Below are positions 32,580 through 40,935 of a stretch of 48,574 nt of DNA, one piece after another. The stretch comes from an uncultured Desulfovibrio sp. (GTDB taxonomy: Bacteria; Desulfobacterota; Desulfovibrionia; Desulfovibrionales; Desulfovibrionaceae). The notes beneath the pieces were generated by a model, which searched no databases, was not told where the DNA came from, and saw only the letters and a list, made by a program, of their open reading frames with translations. Each line of letters opens with the position of its first letter. Position 1 is the first letter of the stretch. The translations under genes were made by a program, and so were the position numbers. The stretch lies in NCBI RefSeq assembly GCF_944324525.1, contig NZ_CALUWS010000022.1, positions 1-48,574 of the forward strand, written 5' to 3'.

Positions 32580-34200
32580 TCTGGCGGCGGTGCTGGGCAT
32601 GCTGCTCTTTGCCGTGCTCCTGCACTACGGCAGGATGGGCGCTTCCGTCGACGGCGTATGGCTCTCCACCGATTCGGCCATGTACGCTTCCATCGCCGCC
32701 GCCTACGGGCATCCAGAAAAATTCGCGCAGGATTTCGTCTACGGCGTGGAAAGCCAGTACCTTACCCATGTGACGCCGCTGGTGCAGCTCGTGGACTGGC
32801 TGGCGTCGGATGACGGAAATTACGGCATCGCCTACCTGCAAGTGACCGGCCTGAGCGTCTTTCTGCACTATTTCGCCTTCTATCTGCTGGGCATCCTCTT
32901 TTTCCGGGACCGCTGGAAAGCACTCATCTTCACCATCCTCATGGGACTGTGCTACTGGACGCCCTGGGGCACCTACTGGGGAGCGGGCTACGTCGATTAT
33001 ACGCCGCGCAGCCTGTTCAATGCCCTGTATGCCTTCTTTCTCTGCGTCTACTTCGCGCTCCTGGACAAGCCGCGCTGGTGGCCGCTCTTCATGGCCGCGC
33101 TGGGCGGGCTCGTCTATGTACACTCCATCAGCGCGCTGCCGGTGGCGGCGGGCCTGTGGCTGGGCTTTGCCTTCAGCCGTCCGCAGGGGACGCCCCTGTC
33201 CCGCCATCTGCTGCGGCTGCTGGCGACGGGCTGCTGCTTCCTCGCCGTCATGACGCCCTATGCCCTGACCTATACGCACGCCTCGGGCGTCAGGCTCGGC
33301 CCGGAAGACGTGGCTTTCATGGATCACATTCTGCGCACGCGTTTCGATATCGAATACGCCGAATATCTTTACGGCATGGGCAAGTTCCTGCGGCAGTATA
33401 CCCTGCTGCCGGTCATCCCGCTCGCTCTGTGGGGCACCTGGATGATCTTTCGTCATGGCACGCCGCGTGAACGGCTGTTCGGCAAGCATATCTGGCTCTG
33501 GATCGCGGGCGTCTATGTGGTCATCCTGCTTTTCGTGCTGGATCAGGAGATCAGCCGGGCCCTGGGCCGCATGCACATGGAGTTCGACCTTGTGCGTGTG
33601 CACCGTTTCCTGCCGTTTTTTGCCATCTGCCTCATTTTTCTGGGTGCCAACATCCTGCTGCGCCGGGTGGGCATGCAGCGGGAGCGCCCGCTCTGGCAGC
33701 GGACGGCGGCCTGCCTCGTCTGCCTGGGGCTGGTCATCGGCTTTTTCTGCGGCGGCCAGCAGGATATGGCGCGCAGCGCCCTGGCCTGGTACTGGAACCG
33801 GCTTGATGCGGATCGCTACGAAGCGGCATACGGGCCGCTGCTTCGGCGGGCGGAAATGATCAGCGCCCTCGGCACGCATACCCGGCCCGGAGAAAGCATC
33901 TTCTTCCCCGGTGAGGATCAGGCCATCCGCTACAATGCCCTGCGCCCCCTCACCTACGGCTGGAAAGACGCCTGTCTGCTGTATTACGCCAAGGGGCTTG
34001 GCCCGCTGCATCAGTGGGAACGCATCGAAGCCGGACTCAAGAGCTCGCCGTCAGCCTACATCGAGGAAGGACTTTCCACGAACCCGGATTATCTGCTGAG
34101 CGAACGCCCGCAGGACCGCGCACGTCTGGAAGCGGAGGTGGGCCCCGTCGTCTGGGAGAATGCCCGCTACCTGCTCGTCAGGAACGCCCACAAAAAATGA
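32557..34200 (+). CDS. Polytopic GT-C-like membrane protein
   Basis: A 547-residue protein with about 10-11 TM helices. The first loop carries GVWLSTDSAMYASIAAAYGHP, with an Asp placed as in GT-C glycosyltransferases (first periplasmic loop acidic residue). Repeated aromatic motifs follow (CYWTPWGTYWGAGYVDYTPRSLF). The C-terminal soluble part (from about residue 420, YWNRLDADRYEAAYGP to YLLVRNAHKK) is periplasmic in this fold. It probably uses a polyprenyl-phosphate sugar made by the GT2 upstream. It starts inside the previous gene with GGAGG in front. I do not recognise a precise family or substrate. Confidence 0.65.
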   Translation: MDKATRFDLAAVLGMLLFAVLLHYGRMGASVDGVWLSTDSAMYASIAAAYGHPEKFAQDFVYGVESQYLTHVTPLVQLVDWLASDDGNYGIAYLQVTGLSVFLHYFAFYLLGILFFRDRWKALIFTILMGLCYWTPWGTYWGAGYVDYTPRSLFNALYAFFLCVYFALLDKPRWWPLFMAALGGLVYVHSISALPVAAGLWLGFAFSRPQGTPLSRHLLRLLATGCCFLAVMTPYALTYTHASGVRLGPEDVAFMDHILRTRFDIEYAEYLYGMGKFLRQYTLLPVIPLALWGTWMIFRHGTPRERLFGKHIWLWIAGVYVVILLFVLDQEISRALGRMHMEFDLVRVHRFLPFFAICLIFLGANILLRRVGMQRERPLWQRTAACLVCLGLVIGFFCGGQQDMARSALAWYWNRLDADRYEAAYGPLLRRAEMISALGTHTRPGESIFFPGEDQAIRYNALRPLTYGWKDACLLYYAKGLGPLHQWERIEAGLKSSPSAYIEEGLSTNPDYLLSERPQDRARLEAEVGPVVWENARYLLVRNAHKK

Positions 34201-34231
34201 TGATGTGATTATTGGGGATATAGAGGTTGTT

Positions 34232-34283
34232 GCGAGGGGGAGAGGGGAACCGTTTTGAAAAACGGTTCCCCTCTCCCCCTCGC
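34232..34283. repeat. Perfect 25-bp hairpin (family D), copy 2
   Basis: GCGAGGGGGAGAGGGGAACC-GTTTT pairs perfectly with its complement (34259-34283) around a GA. The flank GCTCCCCCTCTCCCTTCCCC follows. It is the inverted partner of the element at 1-71. Confidence 0.8.
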
Positions 34284-34380
34284 GCTCCCCCTCTCCCTTC
34301 CCCAAACTTTTACCGGGGTCCATGACGGACGACGTGACTCGCCAAGCTGACGCGTGGCCGACACGTCCCCCGGCGATACG

Positions 34381-34430
34381 AAAAAGCACAAACCGGACAG
34401 AGAAAAACCGTCCGGCCTGTGTTTTTGTAC
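34381..34430. terminator. Bidirectional terminator-like hairpin
   Basis: AAAAAGCACA.ACCGGAC and GTCCGG..TGTGTTTTTG form a stem with A-rich bases before and a T-run after, so it could end transcripts from both the membrane-protein gene and the desulfidase gene. Confidence 0.6.
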
Positions 34431-34520
34431 AGAGTTTGGCTGGCTTGCGGTCAGGCGACGCCTTCCCATGCCGTGACGTCCGACGTCTGGACAAATAAAG
34501 TTTTTTGGAGGGGAGGGGTT

Positions 34521-34562
34521 CGGGGAGGGGGACCTTTTGTCCACAAAAGGTCCCCCTCCCCG
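34521..34562. repeat. Perfect 20-bp G/C-armed hairpin (family D-like)
   Basis: CGGGGAGGGGGACCTTTTGT-CC-ACAAAAGGTCC..., a perfect 20-bp stem 20 nt past the desulfidase stop, flanked by AAAGTTTTTTGGAGGGGAGG as in the other members. Confidence 0.75.
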
Positions 34563-34582
34563 AAAAGAGACTCAACGAAACA

Positions 34583-35872
34583 TCATGCCTTGTGGAGCAT
34601 GATATCGAGGATGACCTTGTCGGCTTCTTTCATGCCGGTGGAGCCGAGGCGGCCGAGGTTGGCGATGCAGGATTCGATGTCGTCGTCCACGATGCCTTCG
34701 TTGCCGGGGACGACGGTACCGTCGAGGGCGAGCAGCACGGCCTGGATACCGGCGCTGACGGCGGTGGCGACCTTGAGGGCGCAACTGCTTTTGGCGCCGT
34801 CGCAGATCATGCCGGCCACGTTGCCGACCATGTTGCGGATGGTGCGTTCCATGTCCGGCAGGCCGCCGCCCATGAGCAGGGCCATGCCGCAGGCGGCGGC
34901 GGTGGCGGCCACCATGGCCCCGCAGTGGGCGGAGAGGCGGCCGAGGTGGTGCTTGATGTGGATGGAGGTCAGGTGACTGACGATGAGGGCGCGGGTCAGC
35001 TGTTCGTCGTCGCAGCCCTGGCGGATGGCGCAGGCCACCACCGGCATGGTGCAGGTGATGCCCTGATTGCCGCTGCCGGAATTGCTCATGACCGGCATCA
35101 TGACGCCGGCCATGCGGGCGTCGGCCGCGGCGGCGGTGAGCTTGATGGCGAAGGTGGGCAGATCGTCGGCCAGCACATGCCGGCGGATCTGGGCATCCAC
35201 CATCTTGCCCACGCCGAGGCCGTATTGGGTGCGCAGGCCTTCCTCGGCCACCTGACGGTTCATGCGGGCGGCGTCCAGGATGAAGCTGATCTCCTCGAGC
35301 GGCGCGGTACGGGCAAACTCGTCGATGCGGGCCATGCTCAGGGGCCAGACGGTCGTCCCTTCTTCCTGCCGGGCGGGCGTGGCCGCCGTGTCGCTGACGA
35401 GCACGCCGTCCTGCCAGACACGGGTGATGTTGTCGTGGCTGTCGCGCAGTTCGGCGGCGGCGGTGCGGCCATCGGCCGAGGCGGTCACGAGACAGTAGAG
35501 CAGATCCTCATTGTCCGGCAGATGGAGGACGACGGCCTCGCCGGCGGCCATGTCGCGGGCGGCGGCCGCGGTAGCGGCGTCCAGATCGCGCAGGCATTCC
35601 AGCCCGAGGGCGCTTTTGCCGCCCAGCGCCCCGGCGGCGGCGGCCACGGCAAGGCCCATCTCTCCGGTAGCGGGCACCATAACGCCCATGCCGTTCTTGA
35701 GCAGATTGGCGCTCACCGCCACATCCAGCGACTGGGGACGGCAGCCGAGGGCTTCGGCGGCGCGGGCCGCGCAGAGCGCCACGGCAATGGGCTCCGTGCA
35801 GCCCAGCGCGGGCACCACTTCCTTGTGCAGCAGGCCGATGATGGCCTTGCGATCTTCAGGGGCCAGACTCAT
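34583..35872 (-). CDS. cyuA: CyuA-type L-cysteine desulfidase (UPF0597)
   Basis: A 429-residue iron-sulphur enzyme of the serine/cysteine lyase alpha fold. It has VVPALGCTEPIAVAL with C25, MPVMSNSGSGNQGITCTMPVV and NVAGMICDGAKSSCALKVATA, the three cysteine regions expected to ligate a [4Fe-4S] cluster. By family it cleaves L-cysteine to pyruvate, ammonia and sulphide, with L-serine as the alternative substrate. It overlaps the DAACS transporter gene by 4 nt, so uptake and degradation are coupled. Pyruvate can feed the por-pta-ackA route in the same window, and H2S joins the sulphide metabolism of a sulphate reducer. A full-length protein; no damage is visible. Confidence 0.85.
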   Translation of the reverse strand: MSLAPEDRKAIIGLLHKEVVPALGCTEPIAVALCAARAAEALGCRPQSLDVAVSANLLKNGMGVMVPATGEMGLAVAAAAGALGGKSALGLECLRDLDAATAAAARDMAAGEAVVLHLPDNEDLLYCLVTASADGRTAAAELRDSHDNITRVWQDGVLVSDTAATPARQEEGTTVWPLSMARIDEFARTAPLEEISFILDAARMNRQVAEEGLRTQYGLGVGKMVDAQIRRHVLADDLPTFAIKLTAAAADARMAGVMMPVMSNSGSGNQGITCTMPVVACAIRQGCDDEQLTRALIVSHLTSIHIKHHLGRLSAHCGAMVAATAAACGMALLMGGGLPDMERTIRNMVGNVAGMICDGAKSSCALKVATAVSAGIQAVLLALDGTVVPGNEGIVDDDIESCIANLGRLGSTGMKEADKVILDIMLHKA

Positions 35873-37095
35873 GCCTGCTCCGATGCGCCGTTTTGCAACG
35901 GGCCGAGCTCGCCGTTACGATTGAACATGCCTTCCAGCATGAGGGTCAGCGCGCCGTCGCCGGTGACGTTGCAGGCGGTGCCGAAGCTGTCCTGCAGGGC
36001 GAAGATGGCGATGAGCAGGGCCACGCCGTTCTGGTCAAAGCCCAGCACGCCGGTCACGATGCCCAGCGAGGCCACCACCGTACCGCCGGGCACGCCGGGC
36101 GCGCCCACGGCAAAGATGCCCAGCAGCACGCAGAACAGCAGCATCACGCCCACGCTGGGCAGGCTGCCGTAGAGCATGAGATGCAGGGTCATGCAGAAGA
36201 AGGTCTCCGTGAGCACGGAACCGCAGAGATGGACGGTCGCGCCCAGCGGGACCATGAATTCCACCATGTTGCGGCTCAGCACGCGGGACTTGCGGGCGCA
36301 TTCCAGAGCCACGGGCAGAGTGGCCGCGCTGGACATGGTGCCCACGGCGGTGAGGTAGGCGGGCGTATAGTGGCGGCAGACCTCAAAGGGATTGCGGCCG
36401 GAGAGGATGCCGCCGATGCCGTAGAGCAGGGCCAGCCAGATGAAGTGCCCCACGATGACGATGAGCACCATGGAGACGAAGACCGGCAGATGCAGGCTGA
36501 GGGAACCTTCATAGGCGAGGCCGAGGAAGGAGAGGCCCACGAAGAAGGGCAGGATGGGGATCATGATGCGCACCACCAGCGCGCTCATGACGCGTTCCAG
36601 CTCGCTGAAAAGACGGCTCAGGGTCTCGGACCTGGTCCAGGCGATGGCCACGCCGAACAGCAACGCCAGCACCAGCGCGCTCATGACGCTGAACAGCGGC
36701 GGGATGTCCAGACGGAAGACCATTTCCGGCAGCTTGCGCAGGGTTTCCGTCTCCTTGGCCACGGAAAGATGCGGGATGATGGCGTAGCCGGAGATGGTGG
36801 AAAAGAGCGCCGCCCCCAGCGACGAGGCATAGGCCAGCGCCACGGCGGTGAAGAGGATCTTGCTGGCGTTCTGGCCGAGGCGCACGATGGCCGGCGTGAT
36901 GAAGCCGACGATGACCAGCGGCACGAGGAAGAAGATGATCTGTCCGAAAATGTGCCGCAACGACACGACCACGTCCATGACATGGTTGAGCGAACTGTCG
37001 GCATTATTGCCGATGTACGTGCCGACGAGCGCACCGATGACGATGCCGGCCAGCAGTTTGAGGATCAGGGAGAAGTCCCCCGCCTTGGCAGCCAT
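35869..37095 (-). CDS. DAACS-family amino-acid:cation symporter
   Basis: A 408-residue transporter of the dicarboxylate/amino-acid:cation symporter family. Re-entrant loop 1 holds TMSSAATLPVAL and re-entrant loop 2 GAPGVPGGTVV. The TM8 ligand motif is LQDSFGTACNVTGDGA, with the conserved Asp and the NVTGD block. Length and about 8 TM helices are normal. Start: ATG 37095 with GGGAGG in front; the longer frame upstream has no function. It overlaps the desulfidase start (ATGA), which suggests that it imports cysteine, cystine or serine. The substrate is inferred from context only. Confidence 0.87.
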   Translation of the reverse strand: MAAKAGDFSLILKLLAGIVIGALVGTYIGNNADSSLNHVMDVVVSLRHIFGQIIFFLVPLVIVGFITPAIVRLGQNASKILFTAVALAYASSLGAALFSTISGYAIIPHLSVAKETETLRKLPEMVFRLDIPPLFSVMSALVLALLFGVAIAWTRSETLSRLFSELERVMSALVVRIMIPILPFFVGLSFLGLAYEGSLSLHLPVFVSMVLIVIVGHFIWLALLYGIGGILSGRNPFEVCRHYTPAYLTAVGTMSSAATLPVALECARKSRVLSRNMVEFMVPLGATVHLCGSVLTETFFCMTLHLMLYGSLPSVGVMLLFCVLLGIFAVGAPGVPGGTVVASLGIVTGVLGFDQNGVALLIAIFALQDSFGTACNVTGDGALTLMLEGMFNRNGELGPLQNGASEQA

Positions 37096-37115
37096 ACTGC
37101 ACCTCCCAAAATAAA

Positions 37116-37145
37116 GTTCCGGCCCGCGAGAGTACGAGCCGGAAC
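37116..37145 (-). terminator. Hairpin before the symporter gene
   Basis: GTTCCGGC (37116-37123) pairs with GCCGGAAC (37138-37145). On the minus strand it is followed by TTTATTTT and then the GGGAGG ribosome site. It may terminate the peptidase transcript or attenuate the symporter operon. Confidence 0.5.
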
Positions 37146-37203
37146 CTGTATAGCGCACAGCGCCGGGGCACGCAACGCGGCGGCCCCCCTGGAGCATTAC
37201 GCT

Positions 37204-38100
37204 CTATTCGAGGATATAGCGCATGGGATTGACCGGTACGCCGTTGAGGATGACCTCATAGTGCAGGTGCGGGCCGGTGGTGCGGCCGGTCATGCCGATG
37301 TAGCCGATGACCTCGCCGCGCTTGACGTACTGGCCGGGCTGCACGACGAAGCGCTGCATGTGGGCGTACTTGGTGACGATGCCGCCGCCGTGGTTGATCT
37401 CCACACAGAGGCCATAGGCCCCGTCATGTCCGGCCTTGAGCACGGTCCCCTGCGCGGTGGCCATGATGGGCGTGCCCGTGCGGTTGGAGATGTCCAGCCC
37501 CTTGTGGAATTGCCGCCTGCCGCCGCCGAAGGGGGCGGAGCGCGCGCCGAAACCCGAGGTCACGAAGCCCACCACCGGCCAGATGGTCGGCATGGTGGAG
37601 AGGGCGTCGCGGTTGTCGCGCAGGGCATGGAGCAGATCCTGCTGGCGCACCTCTTCCAGCCGCACGGCGTCGGAGAGGGAATCGAGAAAGTCCTGCATCT
37701 TGCGGGCCGCCAGTTCCTGCCGGTGCATGGGCAGGTAGGAATGGGCGAAACTGCCCACCTGATCGTCCCCCACCTCGGCGGGGTCCTGCTCCATGTTCAT
37801 CATGATGCGCAGCTTGCTGTCGAAATTGCGTACCCGCTGCAGATCCTGCGTCACCTCGCCCAGCTTGCCGCCAAGCAGGGAAAGCTGCCGGCGCTGATCC
37901 TCCAGACGCCGTTCGGTATTGGTGAGGGATTCCTCAAGATGCCGGTTCTGCAGCCATTCCCGCCACAACCACACGTTGCAGCCCACCAGCGCCAGCACGA
38001 TGATGCAGGAGACGAAGCCGAACCAGCCCCGCAGCCGCACATTGCGGCTGCCGCTGCGCCCTTCGCGGAAGATGACGATATGGTACTTGCCGAGGAGCAT
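37204..38100 (-). CDS. M23 (LytM-type) zinc endopeptidase, membrane-anchored
   Basis: A 298-residue protein. One TM is at about 26-47, then a coiled coil (residues 52-95, ERRLEDQRRQLSLLGGKLGE) and a C-terminal M23 domain with zinc ligands H199, D203 (QFHKGLDIS) and H280 (GPHLHYE, H278 in the same motif), plus H247 in KYAHM. It should cut peptide crosslinks in the periplasmic peptidoglycan or act as a divisome-type activator. The intact metal site suggests real activity. It starts 34 nt after ttcA ends, with AGAAGG in front, and is likely co-transcribed with ttcA. Confidence 0.87.
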   Translation of the reverse strand: MLLGKYHIVIFREGRSGSRNVRLRGWFGFVSCIIVLALVGCNVWLWREWLQNRHLEESLTNTERRLEDQRRQLSLLGGKLGEVTQDLQRVRNFDSKLRIMMNMEQDPAEVGDDQVGSFAHSYLPMHRQELAARKMQDFLDSLSDAVRLEEVRQQDLLHALRDNRDALSTMPTIWPVVGFVTSGFGARSAPFGGGRRQFHKGLDISNRTGTPIMATAQGTVLKAGHDGAYGLCVEINHGGGIVTKYAHMQRFVVQPGQYVKRGEVIGYIGMTGRTTGPHLHYEVILNGVPVNPMRYILE

Positions 38101-38134
38101 ACCTTCTGCTTCTAAGCCGCCATGCGGGCCGCTG

Positions 38135-38944
38135 TCAACGCACGCTTCCGCCGCGGGCCCTGTCGCCGGGAGCGGAAGCGTCCTGCGCCGCGTCGCGCGT
38201 CAGGGCATCGTTGCGGTGCTTGTCCAGCTGCCAGCGGGTGAGCGCGTTGCCGATGCAGCGGCGCGAATCCTTGGCCACGGCGTAGAGATGCTCCAGCGTG
38301 GCGCTCATGTCGCTGCGGGCCGAATGCCCCGCCGAGGGGCAGACGTTGGCCCAGATGGGCAGTTCCCATTGCTGGGCGGCCTTGCGGATGTACTTCTTTT
38401 CCACGAGCAGCAGCGGACGGATGAGCCGCAGCTTGCCGCCGAAAAAGGGTTCGTTCATGCTCATGCCGTCCACACGGCCGTTGCGGCAGAGGTTGAGGAA
38501 GAAGGTCTCCACGAGATCGTCGGCATTGTGGCCCAGCGCCAGATGGGTCAGGCGGTAGCGGGCGCAGAGCTCGAACAGCCGCTTGCGGCGCAGCCAGGCG
38601 CAACGGAAGCAGGGAGAACGGCGCTGGTTCTCCTCCGAATGCGCGTGCGGGCCGTAGTCCGTCACTTCCAGATGGGAGGCGATGCCGTGCCGTGCGAGCC
38701 AGGGCAGGAGCGCGGCGTGGCTTTGCGGATCGAAGCCCGGATTGAGATGTATGGCCATGAGCTCGAAGCGGAAGGGGACGATGCCCTGCCGGATGTGCAG
38801 GCTCTTCAGCAGCACGAAGCTGTCCACGCCGCCGGAGACGGCCACTCCCACCCGGCAGCCCGGCCAGAGCATGCCCGCCTGTTGCATGGCCTTGCCCGCG
38901 CCCTTGACGCAGACCTCCTGGGCATAGGATCGTTTTTCGCGCAT
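38135..38944 (-). CDS. ttcA: TtcA-type tRNA 2-thiocytidine synthetase
   Basis: A 269-residue PP-loop ATPase. The PP-loop VAVSGGVDSF spans residues 37-42, and a CxxC pair SPCFRCAW (C112, C115) with ALGHNADDLVETFFLN follows. A further Cys in ANVCPSAG (about residue 210) could complete the Fe-S site of TtcA. The enzyme 2-thiolates cytidine 32 of some tRNAs. Start: ATG 38944 with AAGGGG upstream; longer frames lack function. Gene order ttcA then M23 is tight. A general PP-loop sulphurtransferase remains possible, but the CxxC spacing supports TtcA. Confidence 0.82.
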   Translation of the reverse strand: MREKRSYAQEVCVKGAGKAMQQAGMLWPGCRVGVAVSGGVDSFVLLKSLHIRQGIVPFRFELMAIHLNPGFDPQSHAALLPWLARHGIASHLEVTDYGPHAHSEENQRRSPCFRCAWLRRKRLFELCARYRLTHLALGHNADDLVETFFLNLCRNGRVDGMSMNEPFFGGKLRLIRPLLLVEKKYIRKAAQQWELPIWANVCPSAGHSARSDMSATLEHLYAVAKDSRRCIGNALTRWQLDKHRNDALTRDAAQDASAPGDRARGGSVR

Positions 38945-39080
38945 GGTTCCCCTTGCCTGCGGGCGGTTCCCGCAGGGCGGCATGTCGCATGAAGGCCCGC
39001 CCCGCGTCAAGAGGCGAAGCGCCTGCCGCAAGGAGCGGATCGCCCGGCGCGCCGCCACACGGCGGGAAGGCCATCTTCCC

Positions 39081-39109
39081 TTGACAGAAGAGGGGGAGAC
39101 ACATAAGAT
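39081..39109 (+). promoter_or_regulatory. Sigma70-type promoter of rpoZ-dnaJ
   Basis: A perfect TTGACA (39081-39086), a 17-base spacer and TAAGAT (39104-39109) point to rpoZ. The predicted leader is about 148 nt. This is the clearest promoter in the window. Confidence 0.75.
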
Positions 39110-39263
39110 TGTGCGTTACAACAAATTTGAGCCTTGCCGCCGCGTCCGTTCCCGGGCACGGCTCTTTTCGTCCCTGCCCCGGACGGGAACGGCCCGGCAA
39201 GGCGGGTGAGGCCCTGTCGGAGCCGTCCTGCGACAGCCCCGCGCCAACCAAGAAGGAGGACGC

Positions 39264-39503
39264 ATGGCCCGTATTACTGTGGAAGATTGTCAGGAACGCG
39301 TGGACAACCGCTTTCTGCTGGTGCAGATGGCCATCAAGCGCGTGCGCCAGTACCGCGAAGGTTACGAGGCGCTGGTGGACAGCCGCAACAAGGAAGTGGT
39401 GACCGCCCTGCGCGAGATCGCCGCCGGCAAGGTCATGCCCGAGGACATGAGCCTGTACACGCCGCTGCCTGAAGGTCAAGAGGCCCCCAACAGCGAAGGC
39501 TAG
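39264..39503 (+). CDS. rpoZ: RNA polymerase omega subunit
   Basis: A 79-residue protein beginning [29 protein letters not shown], the typical omega opening. The region [21 protein letters not shown] is also characteristic. It binds the beta' subunit and helps assemble the polymerase. AAGGAGG lies seven bases upstream. It is followed after 2 nt by dnaJ, so both are on one transcript from the promoter at 39081. Confidence 0.93.
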   Translation: MARITVEDCQERVDNRFLLVQMAIKRVRQYREGYEALVDSRNKEVVTALREIAAGKVMPEDMSLYTPLPEGQEAPNSEG

Positions 39504-39505
39504 TC

Positions 39506-40621
39506 ATGGCGCAACGCGATTATTACGAAGTGCTGGGCGTGGCCCGCGACGCTTCGGAAGACGAGATAAAAAAGGCCTACCGCAAGCTCGCCATGCAGTA
39601 TCACCCGGACCGCAACCCCGGGGATGCCGAAGCCGAACGCAAGTTCAAGGAAGCCGCGGAAGCCTACGACGTGCTGCGCGATGCCGACAGGCGCGCCCGC
39701 TATGACCGCTTCGGCCATGCCGGCCTCCAGGGCGGCGCGGGCGGTTTTGGCAGTACGGACGACATCTTCGCCCATTTCAGCGATATTTTCGGCGATCTGT
39801 TCGGCTTTGGCGGCGGCACGGGCCGCAGCGGCCCCCGGGCCATGGCCGGGGCCGACCTGCGCTACAATCTGGAGATCAGCTTCGAGCAGGCGGCCACCGG
39901 CGCGGAGATCCCCCTCAAGCTGCCCCGTCATGAGCCATGTCCCGAATGCCAGGGCAGCGGCGCCGCGCCCGGCACCAAACCGGAGACCTGCCGCCAGTGC
40001 AACGGTACGGGGCAGGTCCGCCGCACGCAGGGCTTTTTCCAACTGGCCATGCCCTGCCCCGCCTGCCACGGCACGGGCCAGGTCATCGCCACGCCCTGCC
40101 CCCGCTGCAAGGGAGACGGCGTGGTGGAGAACGTGCGGGAGATCGTGGTGCGCATCCCGGCCGGGGTGGACACGGGCACGCGCCTGCGCGTGCGCGGCGA
40201 AGGGGAAGCCGGCGTGCACGGCGGCCCGCCCGGCGACCTCTATGTGGTGCTGCATGTGGCCCCGAGCAAGCATTATGACCGTCAGGGGCAGGATCTCATC
40301 TATGAGTGCTCCATCAGCTTCGTGCAGGCCGCGCTGGGCCATCGCGTCGAAGTGCCGGGCCTCAACGGCCCCTTGCCGCTGGAGATCCCCAAGGGCATCC
40401 AGAGCGGCACGCCCCTGCGCCTCAAGGGCGAAGGCATGCCCTATCCCGGCCGCAGCCAGCGCGGGGATCTGCTGGTGGTGGTCAAGGTGCTGACGCCCAC
40501 CAAGCTTTCCGAACGGCAGGAGGAACTGCTGCGCGAGTTCGAATCCCTGGGCGAGGAAAGCCTGCTCGACAAGGCCAAGAAAGTCGGCAAGAAGATCGGC
40601 AAGAAGATCGGGCTCGACTAG
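39506..40621 (+). CDS. dnaJ: Chaperone DnaJ (type A, with zinc finger)
   Basis: A 371-residue full-length DnaJ. The J domain is residues 1-72 with the HPD motif ([10 protein letters not shown]), then a Gly/Phe-rich linker ([29 protein letters not shown]). The four zinc-ribbon repeats are [24 protein letters not shown] and CPRCKGDG. The substrate-binding beta domains contain [20 protein letters not shown], and the tail is lysine-rich ([14 protein letters not shown]). It delivers substrates to DnaK and stimulates its ATPase; the DnaK gene is not in the window. The stop TAG is the first three bases of the family A repeat, so the lysine-rich tail may have been reshaped by that insertion. Confidence 0.94.
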   Translation: MAQRDYYEVLGVARDASEDEIKKAYRKLAMQYHPDRNPGDAEAERKFKEAAEAYDVLRDADRRARYDRFGHAGLQGGAGGFGSTDDIFAHFSDIFGDLFGFGGGTGRSGPRAMAGADLRYNLEISFEQAATGAEIPLKLPRHEPCPECQGSGAAPGTKPETCRQCNGTGQVRRTQGFFQLAMPCPACHGTGQVIATPCPRCKGDGVVENVREIVVRIPAGVDTGTRLRVRGEGEAGVHGGPPGDLYVVLHVAPSKHYDRQGQDLIYECSISFVQAALGHRVEVPGLNGPLPLEIPKGIQSGTPLRLKGEGMPYPGRSQRGDLLVVVKVLTPTKLSERQEELLREFESLGEESLLDKAKKVGKKIGKKIGLD

Positions 40622-40758
40622 AGCGTTTTATCAAAAACAAACGCGAGGCGGCGGCACAGCGCCGCCCGGCCCAAAGTGAGCGGAAAAACCGCGTTTTTTC
40701 CGCGAAACGCCAGGCCGTATGGTGTGAAACGCAACGCGCTTCACATTGGAAATGCTCT
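40619..40758 (+). repeat. Family A repeat, full-length copy 5
   Basis: Begins TAGAGCGTTTT and ends GGAAATGCTCT. It contains GCGGCGGCACAGCGCCGC, GCGGAAAAACCGCG with TTTTTTCCGC, and TGTGAAACGC/GCGCTTCACA. In the last stem T-A of other copies became G-C in both arms. The opening TAG is the dnaJ stop codon. Confidence 0.85.
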
Positions 40759-40788
40759 CGGACACGTACGATACATGATCGCAGACGA

Positions 40789-40819
40789 CAGGGGGGACGC
40801 ACAGCGTCCCCCTGTTTTT
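40789..40819 (+). terminator. Intrinsic terminator of rpoZ-dnaJ
   Basis: CAGGGGGGACGC-ACA-GCGTCCCCCTG followed by TTTTTG; a classic stem with T-run about 170 nt after dnaJ. Confidence 0.8.
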
Positions 40820-40935
40820 GTCCTGCCGCGCAAGGCCGCCTCCGCCAGGACGCACCCCCTCCCCACGCTTCCCTGCCCCCGCGTCCGCCGTGCGACGGCC
40901 TTTCGTCCCCTGACCCGGAGAATGTTCCGCAGTGC

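Larger units (their letters stand above)
34201..34582. other. Convergent intergenic region with three hairpins
   Basis: Between the convergent membrane-protein and cysteine desulfidase genes there is no gene. It holds two long G/C-armed hairpins (34232-34283, 34521-34562) and a bidirectional terminator (34381-34430). Confidence 0.7.
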
